Of a stretch of 64,000 nucleotides of DNA, positions 50,388-58,060 are shown piece after piece. The stretch covers positions 181,895 to 245,894 of the forward strand of contig BPJV01000008.1 in the NCBI GenBank assembly GCA_026004795.1. Direction: 5' to 3'. The notes beneath the pieces are model-generated. The model ran no database searches. It worked only from the letters and a program-made list of their open reading frames with translations, and was not told where the DNA came from. The translations under genes and the position numbers were made by a program. The stretch is from Pirellulaceae bacterium (GTDB taxonomy: Bacteria > Planctomycetota > Planctomycetia > Pirellulales > Pirellulaceae). Position 1 is the first letter of the stretch. Each line of letters starts with the position of its first letter.

Positions 50388-51070
50388 TCCACGACCTGAA
50401 ACCCTATGCCGAATACAAGGACTCCGGCGTCGAGTGGCTGGGCCAAGTGCCGGCGCATTGGGAGGTGCGGCGGCTGAAACAGTGGCTTCGGATAAACCTG
50501 CGAGTCTTGCCCGAATCTACCCCGTCGTATTTTGAGTTCAGGTACATCGATATCGGGGCTGTCGGCACTGGTCGGCTGCTTGCTGCGCCCCAACAGTTGC
50601 GATTCGGCGATGCCCCATCCCGGGCTCGTCGGATTATCCGTTCGGGTGACACAATCGTATCAATGGTGCGCACATACTTGAAAGCGGTCTATTTCGTTGC
50701 GGATGAAGGGCCGGACCTAATCGCATCGACCGGGTTTGCCGTTCTGACTCCGAACGAGTGGACTGAACCAAAGTATGTCAGCTACTTAGCTCAAAGTGAC
50801 GGATTCACGAATCGAGTCACCGCTGAGTCGATTGGTATCGCTTATCCTGCGATCGCAGAGACCCGTCTCGCCTCTTTCGAGGTGGCCGTGCCACCCCTTC
50901 CCGAACAAACGGCCATCGTGCGGTTTTTGGATTACGTGGACCGGCGGGTGGGGCGGGTGATTCGGGGGCGGCAGCGGTTGGTGGGGCTGCTGGAGGAGTA
51001 CAAGCAGGCGCTCACCCACCAGGCCGTCACCGGCCGCATCGACGTCCGCACCGGCCAGCCCTATCCTTAA
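50384..51070 (+). CDS. hsdS: HsdS specificity subunit, N-terminal half (ends at in-frame ochre)
   Basis: A 228-aa half of a type I specificity subunit. It begins YAEYKDSGVEWLGQVPAHWE, the usual start of the first target recognition domain, and ends with the central conserved helix (PPLPEQTAIVRFLDYVDRRV, then YKQALTHQAVTGRIDVRTG). TAA at 51068-51070 stops it, but the same frame reopens at once with YKDSGVEWLGDVPAHWE, the start of the second domain. One base change at this codon would restore a 513-aa HsdS. Single-domain HsdS halves can dimerise in some systems (EcoDXXI, EcoR124I), so it may still work, with altered specificity. It is coupled to the Fic fragment by ATGA. Confidence 0.88.
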   Translation: MIHDLKPYAEYKDSGVEWLGQVPAHWEVRRLKQWLRINLRVLPESTPSYFEFRYIDIGAVGTGRLLAAPQQLRFGDAPSRARRIIRSGDTIVSMVRTYLKAVYFVADEGPDLIASTGFAVLTPNEWTEPKYVSYLAQSDGFTNRVTAESIGIAYPAIAETRLASFEVAVPPLPEQTAIVRFLDYVDRRVGRVIRGRQRLVGLLEEYKQALTHQAVTGRIDVRTGQPYP

Positions 51071-51121
51071 TATAAAGACTCCGGCGTCGAATGGCTCGGC
51101 GACGTCCCGGCACATTGGGAG

Positions 51122-51925
51122 GTGCGGCGGTTGAAATCATTGGTAAATGGAATCGACCAAGGCGTAAGCCCGCAGGCAGAGAACCACCTGGCCGACGAAG
51201 GATCTTGGGGTGTCTTGAAGGCTGGTTGTGTCAATGAAGGTGTGTTCCGAGAACGAGAACACAAGAGACTCCCACCGGGATTCGATTTTGATCCGAAATT
51301 GGCTGTAGGCGTAGGTGATGTACTCGTTTCGCGCGCGAGTGGTTCACCGCGATTGGTGGGGTCAGTGGCGAGAGTCAGGAGATTGAGCTACCGGCTCATT
51401 CTGTCTGACAAGACGTTCCGGTTGAGTATCGGGGCCAGCGCCATTCCCGACTTCATCGTCTATTCAGTGAACTGTCGCGGCTACCGGAACCAAGTTGAAG
51501 AAGCAATTAGTGGCGCGGAGGGTTTGGCTAACAACCTGCCATTGTCTGCATTGCGTGCATTCGTTTTTTTGCTTCCCCCCCTGCCCGAACAGACCGCCAT
51601 CGTCGAATACCTCGACGCACAGACCGGGAAGATCGACCACGCCGCCGACGCCGCGCGGCGCGAAATCGAGCTGCTCAAGGAGTTCCGCACCCGCCTGATC
51701 GCCGACGTGGTCACCGGCAAGGTGGACGTGCGCGAGGTGGCGGTGCGGCTGCCGGAGGAGCCGCCGGAAGAGGAGCCGCCGGAAGAGGAGCCGCCGGAAG
51801 AGGAGCCGCCGGAAGAGGAGCCGCCGGAAGAGGAGCCGCCGGGGGCCGATCTCGAAGACGTGGCCGAAAACGACAACGGGGAGGATGGCGGCTTCTCCTC
51901 GGACGAGGAGGATGCCGATGGCTAA
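51122..51925 (+). CDS. hsdS: HsdS specificity subunit, C-terminal half, with acidic repeat tail
   Basis: This is the second half of the split specificity gene, in the same frame as the first. If translated separately the likely start is GTG 51122; coding similarity actually begins at 51071, directly after the ochre codon. It holds the second target recognition domain, a conserved helix (LPPLPEQTAIVEYLDAQTGK, EIELLKEFRTRLIADVVTGK) and the terminal VDVREVAVRLPE. An unusual tail of repeated EPPEE units and Asp/Glu-rich sequence follows, encoded by a 15-bp tandem repeat (51761-51835). The stop overlaps the start of the hsdR remnant by 8 bp. Confidence 0.85.
   Translation: MRRLKSLVNGIDQGVSPQAENHLADEGSWGVLKAGCVNEGVFREREHKRLPPGFDFDPKLAVGVGDVLVSRASGSPRLVGSVARVRRLSYRLILSDKTFRLSIGASAIPDFIVYSVNCRGYRNQVEEAISGAEGLANNLPLSALRAFVFLLPPLPEQTAIVEYLDAQTGKIDHAADAARREIELLKEFRTRLIADVVTGKVDVREVAVRLPEEPPEEEPPEEEPPEEEPPEEEPPEEEPPGADLEDVAENDNGEDGGFSSDEEDADG
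51761..51835. repeat. 15-bp in-frame tandem repeat in hsdS
   Basis: Five perfect copies of CCGCCGGAAGAGGAG, with partial copies at both sides, encode the PPEEE tail of HsdS. Because 15 is a multiple of three, copy-number change alters tail length without shifting the frame. Confidence 0.92.
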
Positions 51926-53225
51926 GGCGAAGACCGATCCTGCCAAGCCGGGGCAACCACGCACCATCGCCGCGGGGCGGGGCGGCGAGGCGCGGGCGAT
52001 GATCGTGACCAGCAGCATCGAACGCGCGATCCGGTACTACCATGCCTTTTGCGATTATCTGCGCGAACGCAAGAGCCCCTATCAGGCGATCGTCGCCTTC
52101 TCTGGCGAGCATGAGTACGGCGGCGAGAAGGTGACCGAGGCTTCGCTGAACGGATTTCCGTCCGGCCAGATCGCCGACAAGATCCGCGAGGATCCGTACC
52201 GGTTTCTGATCTGCGCCGACAAGTTTCAGACGGGTTGCGACGAACCGCTGCTGCACACGATGTATGTGGACAAGCCGCTTTCGGGGGTCAAGGCCGTGCA
52301 GACGCTCTCGCGGCTGAATCGCGCGCATCCGAAAAAGCACGACGTGTTCGTGCTCGACTTTCAGAACGACGTCGAATCAATCCGCCGGGCGTTCGAGCCC
52401 TACTACCGCACGACGATCCTGGCCGACGAGACCGACCCGAACAAGCTCCACGATTTGAGGGCGGCCCTGGACGGTTATCAGGTCTATTCGCCGCAGCAGA
52501 TCGACGAGCTGGTGCGGTTGTATTTGGAGGGCGCCAATCGTGACCGGCTGGATCCGATTCTCGACGCCTGCGTGGCCACTTACTCCGAGGAGCTGGATGA
52601 GGACGGCCAGGTCGAGTTCAAGGGGAAGGCCAAGGCGTTCCTGCGCACTTACGGCTTTTTGTCTCAGGTGTTGCCGTATGCGAACGCGGAATGGGAAAAG
52701 CTGTCGATCTTTCTGAATTACCTTGTTCCCAAACTGCCCGCGCCGGTGGAAGAGGATCTGTCGCAGGGGATTTTGGAGGCGATCGATATGGACAGCTACC
52801 GCGTGGAGAAGCAGGCGGAGATGCCGATCGCCCTGGCCGATCAGGACGCGGAGATCGAACCGATTCCGGCCGCGGGTGGAGGCCATAAGCTCGAACCGGA
52901 ACTGGATCGTTTATCCAATATCATCAAGACGTTTAACGACCAGTTTGGCAACATCGAATGGACAGATCGTGACCGAGTTCATCGGTTGATCACCGAAGAG
53001 ATTCCGAATCGCGTGGCAGCCGACCCGGCCTACCAGAACGCTGTAAGAAATTCCGACGCGCAGAATGCCCGCGTCGAGCACGACAAAGCGCTTCGCCGCG
53101 TCATGACCGCCATTCTCCAAGACGACACCGAGCTGTTCAAACAGTTTGCGGACAATGAAGGGTTCCGGCGGTGGCTCACCGAGACCATTTTCGCCATCAC
53201 CTACGATCAAAAAACCTCCGCCTAA
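51918..53225 (+). CDS. hsdR: HsdR remnant: C-terminal helicase half and helical domain only
   Basis: A 435-aa protein starting at ATG 51918 (51912 possible) inside the end of hsdS. It matches only the C-terminal part of type I restriction subunits: ARAMIVTSSIERAIRYYHA, ADKFQTGCDEPLLHTMYVDK (motif V region), VQTLSRLNRAHPKKHDVFVL (motif VI), then the helical domain to the end. The PD-(D/E)xK nuclease and helicase motifs I-III, normally the first 500-600 residues, are missing; a short Lys/Pro-rich leader (MAKAKTDPAKPGQPR) is joined directly to the second RecA lobe. It cannot cut or translocate DNA by itself. Whether the deletion is natural or an assembly collapse cannot be told from the sequence. 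Confidence 0.88.
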   Translation: MAKAKTDPAKPGQPRTIAAGRGGEARAMIVTSSIERAIRYYHAFCDYLRERKSPYQAIVAFSGEHEYGGEKVTEASLNGFPSGQIADKIREDPYRFLICADKFQTGCDEPLLHTMYVDKPLSGVKAVQTLSRLNRAHPKKHDVFVLDFQNDVESIRRAFEPYYRTTILADETDPNKLHDLRAALDGYQVYSPQQIDELVRLYLEGANRDRLDPILDACVATYSEELDEDGQVEFKGKAKAFLRTYGFLSQVLPYANAEWEKLSIFLNYLVPKLPAPVEEDLSQGILEAIDMDSYRVEKQAEMPIALADQDAEIEPIPAAGGGHKLEPELDRLSNIIKTFNDQFGNIEWTDRDRVHRLITEEIPNRVAADPAYQNAVRNSDAQNARVEHDKALRRVMTAILQDDTELFKQFADNEGFRRWLTETIFAITYDQKTSA

Positions 53226-53284
53226 CTCCGAATGCACGGTATCGATTTCTACATTACCGATTCAGGTGAAGGAGCCTCTTTGGA

Positions 53285-53553
53285 GAAGTTCGAGAGCGGC
53301 GTTTGAGGCACCGTTGGAACCGCCTGCGTGCGTCGGCGTGCCGAGCACAAAGACATCAAGATCAAGATCACGTCTGGGCGTGGGACTTCATCCGGGACGG
53401 TACGGCCAATGGTCCTCCGCCCGAGTGGTTGGCGATCATCGCCGAGTACCTGCGGGAGTGCCTGGCCTTAGAAGTCGATCGCAGCATCACGGCCGATCGG
53501 GTATTGGATGTGCTGACGAAACTGTTGTTGACGCGCGGCCTGCCGCAGCACTT
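53285..53553 (+). mobile_element. IS3-family transposase (OrfB) remnant
   Basis: GTACVRRRAEHKD in one frame continues in another as HVWAWDFIRDGTANG-PPPEWLAIIAEYLRECLALEV-DRSITADRVLDVL and LLTRGLPQHF, matching the catalytic start of IS3-type OrfB (the W-x-D-F aspartate) and the ECLALEV segment. An internal frame change and the loss of both ends show that it is dead. The similarity stops exactly where dispersed repeat copy C begins (about 53551). Confidence 0.75.
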
Positions 53554-53990
53554 CCGCCGCCTGGAAGTAGGTTCCATACTTCAGGTACAAGCACGACGCG
53601 TTTCACCTACGAGCACCATGCGTTTCAAATAGAAGCACGACGCGCCAGCGAGTGGGCCAAACAGTAGACCAACCGCACTCCGAACCCGAGTCCGAATCAC
53701 CCTTGCTGGCGCTGCGTGCTGGTGTTGCTGCGTGCTGGTGTTGCTGCGTGCTGGTGTTGCTGCGTGCTGGTGTTGCTGCGTGCTGGTGTTGCTGCGTGCT
53801 GGTGTTGCTGCGTGCTGGTGTTGCTGCGTGCTGGTGTTGCTGCGTGCTGGTGTTGCTGCGTGCTGGTGTTGCTGCGTGCTGGTGTTGCTGCGTGCTGGTG
53901 TTGAAACTGCCTCTGCAGCTGAGCTCCGGCCGCGGCACAGCAAAATAGAGGAACCATTACCCGTTACTTAACCGTTACTCTCTTAACGCC
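53551..53990 (+). repeat. Dispersed repeat element, copy C, expanded by a minisatellite
   Basis: This copy has the same order as copy A: left box CCGCCGCCTGGAAGTAG, boxes AAGCACGACGCGTTTCA and GAAGCACGACGCGCCAGCGA, a middle segment, then a right part GAAACTGCCTCT followed by a CGGCCGCGGCACAGC segment and GTTACTTAACCG. Between middle and right box the GTGCTGGT arm has expanded into twelve 16-bp units (53713-53903). It forms the right edge of the RM island, inverted relative to copy B. Confidence 0.8.
53713..53903. repeat. 16-bp minisatellite, 12 units, inside repeat copy C
   Basis: Eleven perfect copies of TGCGTGCTGGTGTTGC and a twelfth lacking the last base, with no internal variation. The unit is the right-arm sequence of the surrounding element (TGCGTAGCGTGCTGGTATTG in copy A). 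All six frames stay open through it, producing false Gln/His/Ala/Thr-rich and Cys-rich open frames. Confidence 0.95.
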
Positions 53991-54465
53991 TGGTGCCATA
54001 CAGGGTTCCAATTGCGGCAGGAAGGTTGGTCCGTGCACTTCCAGATGGGGTGATCGGCTGGGGCGGCGTGAAGGTTGGAATGAGCCGCAACAGAAGCGGA
54101 AAAAGCAGAGTTTGGGCGGTAAACCACCAGCAGCAAGCGTGACGCGACTGCCACCAGGATCACGCTCGCCTGCAAGAGGATCGTCAGGTGAGCGAGCAGA
54201 TTCCGTCTTCCGACAGGGCGGCAGTCCGGTATAATGCCAGCAAGGTCGTCGCGCAGTTTACGTCGTCAGTAATTCCGCGTATCTGTAAGCGAACAAGGAA
54301 GCTGGCCGCAGTGGCCAACCTGCGTTATCTGCAGAACATCCGCGCCGCACCTCGCTCCTCTTTTCCCGCGTGGGGTGGTAGACGGCGGTGTCGCGGAGAA
54401 CTTTTCGAGCGAAATCTTCAGAATTTCAATCCTGCCTTGAGTTTCATTGGACAAGATTAGCCGCT
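53991..54465. other. Intergenic region, no gene recognised
   Basis: This stretch, right of the RM island and upstream of the Arg-rich protein gene, contains only short non-homologous open frames. It should carry the promoter of the gene at 54466. Confidence 0.4.
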
Positions 54466-55761
54466 ATGTCAGATCATTGGAAACAACTGGCCAAAATGCT
54501 TGGGGCGCCGGTTCCTGAAGATGTAGAGCCGAGCGAACAAGCCTCGTCGTCGGCGGACGTCGAAGAGAACTCGACCAGGGCGGAAGACCCATTGCAGCAA
54601 CCATTCACCTCGGCACCGCCGACGGCCGTGGAAGCCTGTGCATCCGGTGATCAGCCGGGGACATCGGCGGGAGCCAAGTCAACGCTGGCGGCAGTTTCCT
54701 CCTCCGCCGCGGCGGGCACTTCAGGAAAAAGGAAGAAAGTGAAACCAAAACGCTCGAACAAACGGTCGACGTGGGATTTTCTGGCATCGATGCTGGGGGT
54801 GTCTTCGGACACTCCATCGGGGCAGGAGTCGGGGGGACCATCCGCTGCGGCTGACCAGCCATCGTCGGTCGCGGCCGTGGAGATCGAGCAGGCGGGAGCG
54901 GACACGGCGACCGAGAGCGGTGGCACTACGCCAGTGCCCGAGTCCACGGTTCCAGCACCGGTCGCGGAACTCTTCGAGCGCGCATCGGAGCCGGTCAATC
55001 CGGCCCTCGAGTCGATGTTTGCTGAGGTTCCCAAACGGAGTTTGGATGAAGCCTCTAGCCCACAACGCATCATCGACGATGTGGGGGATGAGGAGTCGAA
55101 TTGGGGGGAAGGCGATATCACCGATGAGTTGGAGGACGACGCGGGAGGTCCCGGCCGGCGTCGGGGTCGGCGCGGTAGGAGACGGCGACGCGGTGAGATC
55201 GTGGAGCGAGAGAGTCGGGACGAAGCGTTGGCCAACGCCAGCAATTCGAGCGATGAAGTGGACGATGCCGATTCGTTGCTGGAGAGCGCGGCGGAGGACG
55301 AAGACGCGATGCCACTGCGCCGATCGGACCGTCGCCGTCGCCGGCGGGGATCCCGTTGGTCGCCGGAGGTTGCTGAGGGAACATCGGCGGTGGAGCGAGG
55401 TGATGACGAGGTGGCCATGGAAGTGGAGATCGAGCAATCGGCAGAGCTCGAAGTGGCCTGGTCGGAAGGTGACCCCTCAGAGCCCGAGGCTCCAACCAAA
55501 CGTCGCCGTCGTCGGCGTCGCGGCCGTCGCCGGGAGGAGGAGGAAGGATCTGCGTCGAGTACCGGCCACGTGGGCGAGACGGAAGGAGACGCTGACGACG
55601 AGCTTCATTCCTCCGAAGAGGACTCGCACGCTGCGACGCCTCGCCACAAGAACATTCCCTCTTGGGAGGAAGCCCTGCAGCCAATTATCGCGACCAACTT
55701 GGACAACCACAGCAAGCAGGAAAACCGTGGGGGACGTGGTCGCGGTCGTGGCCGGAGATAA
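54466..55761 (+). CDS. Arg- and acid-rich disordered protein with RG-rich C-terminus
   Basis: A 431-aa protein starting at ATG 54466 (MSDHWKQLAKMLGAPVPED). Two short similar helical segments, HWKQLAKMLGAPV near the start and TWDFLASMLGVSS near residue 105, are separated by Ser/Ala/Glu-rich linker. The second half alternates acidic stretches with basic blocks (RRRGRRGRRRRRGE, RRSDRRRRRRGSRW, KRRRRRRRGRRRE) and ends NRGGRGRGRGRR. Such patterns occur in the non-catalytic regions of RNase E and other RNA-binding scaffolds, but there is no catalytic domain here. Its position just before the SRP RNA and dnaX is noted. Function unknown; nucleic-acid binding is inference. Confidence 0.72.
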   Translation: MSDHWKQLAKMLGAPVPEDVEPSEQASSSADVEENSTRAEDPLQQPFTSAPPTAVEACASGDQPGTSAGAKSTLAAVSSSAAAGTSGKRKKVKPKRSNKRSTWDFLASMLGVSSDTPSGQESGGPSAAADQPSSVAAVEIEQAGADTATESGGTTPVPESTVPAPVAELFERASEPVNPALESMFAEVPKRSLDEASSPQRIIDDVGDEESNWGEGDITDELEDDAGGPGRRRGRRGRRRRRGEIVERESRDEALANASNSSDEVDDADSLLESAAEDEDAMPLRRSDRRRRRRGSRWSPEVAEGTSAVERGDDEVAMEVEIEQSAELEVAWSEGDPSEPEAPTKRRRRRRRGRRREEEEGSASSTGHVGETEGDADDELHSSEEDSHAATPRHKNIPSWEEALQPIIATNLDNHSKQENRGGRGRGRGRR

Positions 55762-55853
55762 CGTACTGCCGGCATTATTGTTTGTCTTGCCCGGCAGTAT
55801 GCTTGGCTGATCGCAGACAAACATCTATAACTTAAGACATAAGATGACTCGCG

Positions 55854-55965
55854 ACGCCTGTGTGGCAGTGGCTCTCGCGAGGGGGAACCGTGAACCTGGT
55901 CAGGCCTTAATTGGAGCAGCCATAAGCGGGGTACCCTTGTGCGAGGGCCGCTGTTGCACAGGCGT
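55854..55965 (+). ncRNA. ffs: Signal recognition particle RNA (bacterial small type)
   Basis: The core GTGAACCTGGTCAGG, apical 10-mer, then AGCAGCCATAAGC matches the helix-8 region of bacterial SRP RNA (GTCAGG...AGCAGC...TAAGC). Outer pairing supports a long hairpin: GCCTGTG 55856-55862 with CACAGGC 55957-55963; CAGTGG 55866-55871 with CCGCTG 55948-55953; CTCGC 55874-55878 with GCGAG 55941-55945. Position directly upstream of dnaX-ybaB-recR is the classical location seen in Bacillus. The apical segment CCTTAATTGG (55905-55914) lacks the usual GGAA-type tetraloop. It binds Ffh for membrane protein targeting. Confidence 0.85.
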
Positions 55966-56036
55966 TTCTTATCGTCCTCATGATCCATCGGGGTACATTG
56001 GGCGATGTACTCTCCGCAACTTCGGTGGTATCTGCC

Positions 56037-57938
56037 ATGGATTCTTCCGTTCGTTCAAGCGAACCTGCCAACTATACCGTCGTCGCGCGGCGATACCGCC
56101 CGAAAAGTTTTGATCAACTGATCGGGCAGGACCACATTGCTCAGGCATTGAGCAAGGCGATAGAGACGGGACGCGTGGGCCACGCTTATCTTTTCACTGG
56201 GGCACGAGGAGTCGGCAAGACGTCAACGGCACGAATCTTCGCCAAGGCACTCAACATCCCCCCGGGGACGTCTCCCGAATTGGCCGCGGAAATTGCCGCG
56301 GCCATCGACGCGGGCGAGGATATCGACGTGATCGAGATCGACGGCGCCAGCAACCGCGGGATCGAGGAGATTCGGCAACTGCGCTCCAACGTCAACATTC
56401 GCCCCAGTCGATCGCCTTATCGAATCTACATTATCGACGAGGTGCACATGCTCACCACGGCGGCGTTCAATGCCTTGCTCAAGACCTTGGAGGAGCCACC
56501 GGCGCATGTGAAGTTCATCTTTTGCACGACGGATCCGGACAAAGTGCCGATCACGGTACTTTCGCGATGCCAACGGTTCGACTTTGCTTCGGTCAAGGCA
56601 ACCGATATCCAGAAGCGGTTGCAGGAGATTTGCCAGCAGGAGGGATTCGAAGCCGATGAGGCAGCGCTGGCACTGCTGGCGCGGCGCGCCAATGGTTCGA
56701 TGCGCGATAGCCAATCGTTGCTCGAGCAAGTGATGAGTTTCTCCTCGGGGACGATCGATGTCGAGACGGTAAACACCATCTTGGGGACGGCCAATGAAAG
56801 CCGCGTGTTGGAATTGGTCGAGCGGTTGGTGCAGCAGGATGCCTTGGCGGCATTGAAGATCATCGGCCAGTCGCAACAGGAGGGAGCCGATGCTGGGCAG
56901 TTAGCCGAACAACTGCTTGGGTTCCTTCGCGATACGATGGCCTTGGCCGTTGGCGGAGGGGAAGAACTGCTGCGCAACGCCAGTCCCGCAGCGGTTGAGG
57001 GCCTGCGCCACGCGGCACAGCATTGGGGATTGCAAACGCTCTTGGCGGCGATTCAGATCGTGGATGAAGCGATCGTACGCATGCGTTCCAGCGTCGCTGC
57101 GGTAACGCTCCTGGAGGTTGCTGTCGTGGAGATCTGCAACTTGGAGCAGTTCAGCTCGCTGCCAGAATTGGTGGAACGACTGACGGCCCGTGGAATTCCC
57201 TCCGCTGGGCAAAAAAAAAACGTTGAATCCGCCTCGATGAATTCCAATCAGCGCGTTCCTCGCCCGACGTTTTCGCCGCCGCAGCGCAGTGCCTCGTCCA
57301 CCTTGGCCGAAAGTGCGACTGGTGAGAACGCCGAGAGCGGTCACCGGGGCGACGCCGTCGCAACCGATGCTGGTGTTGATCACGCGGCTCCGGTCCAGGA
57401 CAATCCAGTTGAGCCAGTGCGGCCAGATAAAGAAATGGTCCGCGAAGCGACGAACGCCCCACCAGCCGCGGTTTCACCCTCGCGCAGGAATCCGCAACTT
57501 TCCGCCGGTTCCACTGCCGCTCGTGACCTATGGCACCGGGCAGCGGCTCGGCTCGAGGGGATGGTCGCCGACCTGGCCATGGCGGCCGACGCGATTGAAC
57601 CGATCGACACGGATCATTGGCGGATCGTTTTTCCGCCGGGCGCCGACCACGCTTGCCAAATGTGCAGTCAGCCCGAGCGGAAGCAGGCCCTCTTGCAAGC
57701 GCTGGCGGCAGAATGTGGCAGAACGGTACGCCTGACGTTTTCCGTGCGCGAAGGGCAGCCGGTCCAAGAGCCAGTTCGCGAATCCTACTCGGCGCAGGTA
57801 GCGCGGCGCATGCGGGAACTGCACGAACATCCGTATATCAAACGATTGTGTGAAGAGCTTGATGGCGAAGTACTGCGGATCGATCTTCCCCAGCCGACAG
57901 CACGCAGTGAATCGTCCTCCGAACCGGCCGCTTCTTGA
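56037..57938 (+). CDS. dnaX: DNA polymerase III subunit tau/gamma
   Basis: A 633-aa clamp-loader ATPase. Start ATG 56037 is chosen (MDSSVRSSEPANYTVVARRY); an in-frame ATG at 55980 is possible. Walker A GARGVGKTS is near residue 56, DEVHML near 134, the sensor FIFCTTDPDKVP near 160 and the Arg-finger region TVLSRCQRFDF near 178. The zinc-binding module between Walker A and B normally has four Cys; here that stretch (ALNIPPGTSPELAAEIAAAI) has none. A run of ten A at 57211-57220 (codons 392-395) lies after the three clamp-loader domains and can yield the short gamma form by slippage. Domains IV-V follow to the end. It is followed by ybaB and recR. Confidence 0.95.
   Translation: MDSSVRSSEPANYTVVARRYRPKSFDQLIGQDHIAQALSKAIETGRVGHAYLFTGARGVGKTSTARIFAKALNIPPGTSPELAAEIAAAIDAGEDIDVIEIDGASNRGIEEIRQLRSNVNIRPSRSPYRIYIIDEVHMLTTAAFNALLKTLEEPPAHVKFIFCTTDPDKVPITVLSRCQRFDFASVKATDIQKRLQEICQQEGFEADEAALALLARRANGSMRDSQSLLEQVMSFSSGTIDVETVNTILGTANESRVLELVERLVQQDALAALKIIGQSQQEGADAGQLAEQLLGFLRDTMALAVGGGEELLRNASPAAVEGLRHAAQHWGLQTLLAAIQIVDEAIVRMRSSVAAVTLLEVAVVEICNLEQFSSLPELVERLTARGIPSAGQKKNVESASMNSNQRVPRPTFSPPQRSASSTLAESATGENAESGHRGDAVATDAGVDHAAPVQDNPVEPVRPDKEMVREATNAPPAAVSPSRRNPQLSAGSTAARDLWHRAAARLEGMVADLAMAADAIEPIDTDHWRIVFPPGADHACQMCSQPERKQALLQALAAECGRTVRLTFSVREGQPVQEPVRESYSAQVARRMRELHEHPYIKRLCEELDGEVLRIDLPQPTARSESSSEPAAS
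57211..57226 (+). promoter_or_regulatory. A10 slippage/frameshift site in dnaX
   Basis: Ten consecutive A (57211-57220) read CAA AAA AAA AAC in the tau frame. A -1 ribosomal shift or one added A gives AAA CGT TGA, stopping at 57224-57226 (about 396 aa). One lost A stops at TGA 57238-57240 (about 400 aa). Both products would contain domains I-III only, i.e. gamma. Thermus dnaX uses transcriptional slippage on an A-run and E. coli uses a -1 shift on A6G, so a role here is likely. Confidence 0.75.
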
Positions 57939-58060
57939 GCGGTGATGCGACCTTGACGTCGCGGCTGGCGGCGGCGTCCAACTGGCTCCGTCCTGCTCAT
58001 CACGTTCGATGACCGACTTAGCTGGCAACTGTTTTGAATACCAGGGAAAGGAAATCAGGA

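Noticed and set aside
53581..53971. Gln/His/Ala/Thr-rich and Cys/Val-rich open frames across the 16-bp minisatellite
   Set aside because: Tandem units without stop codons keep every frame open; composition is purely that of the repeat.
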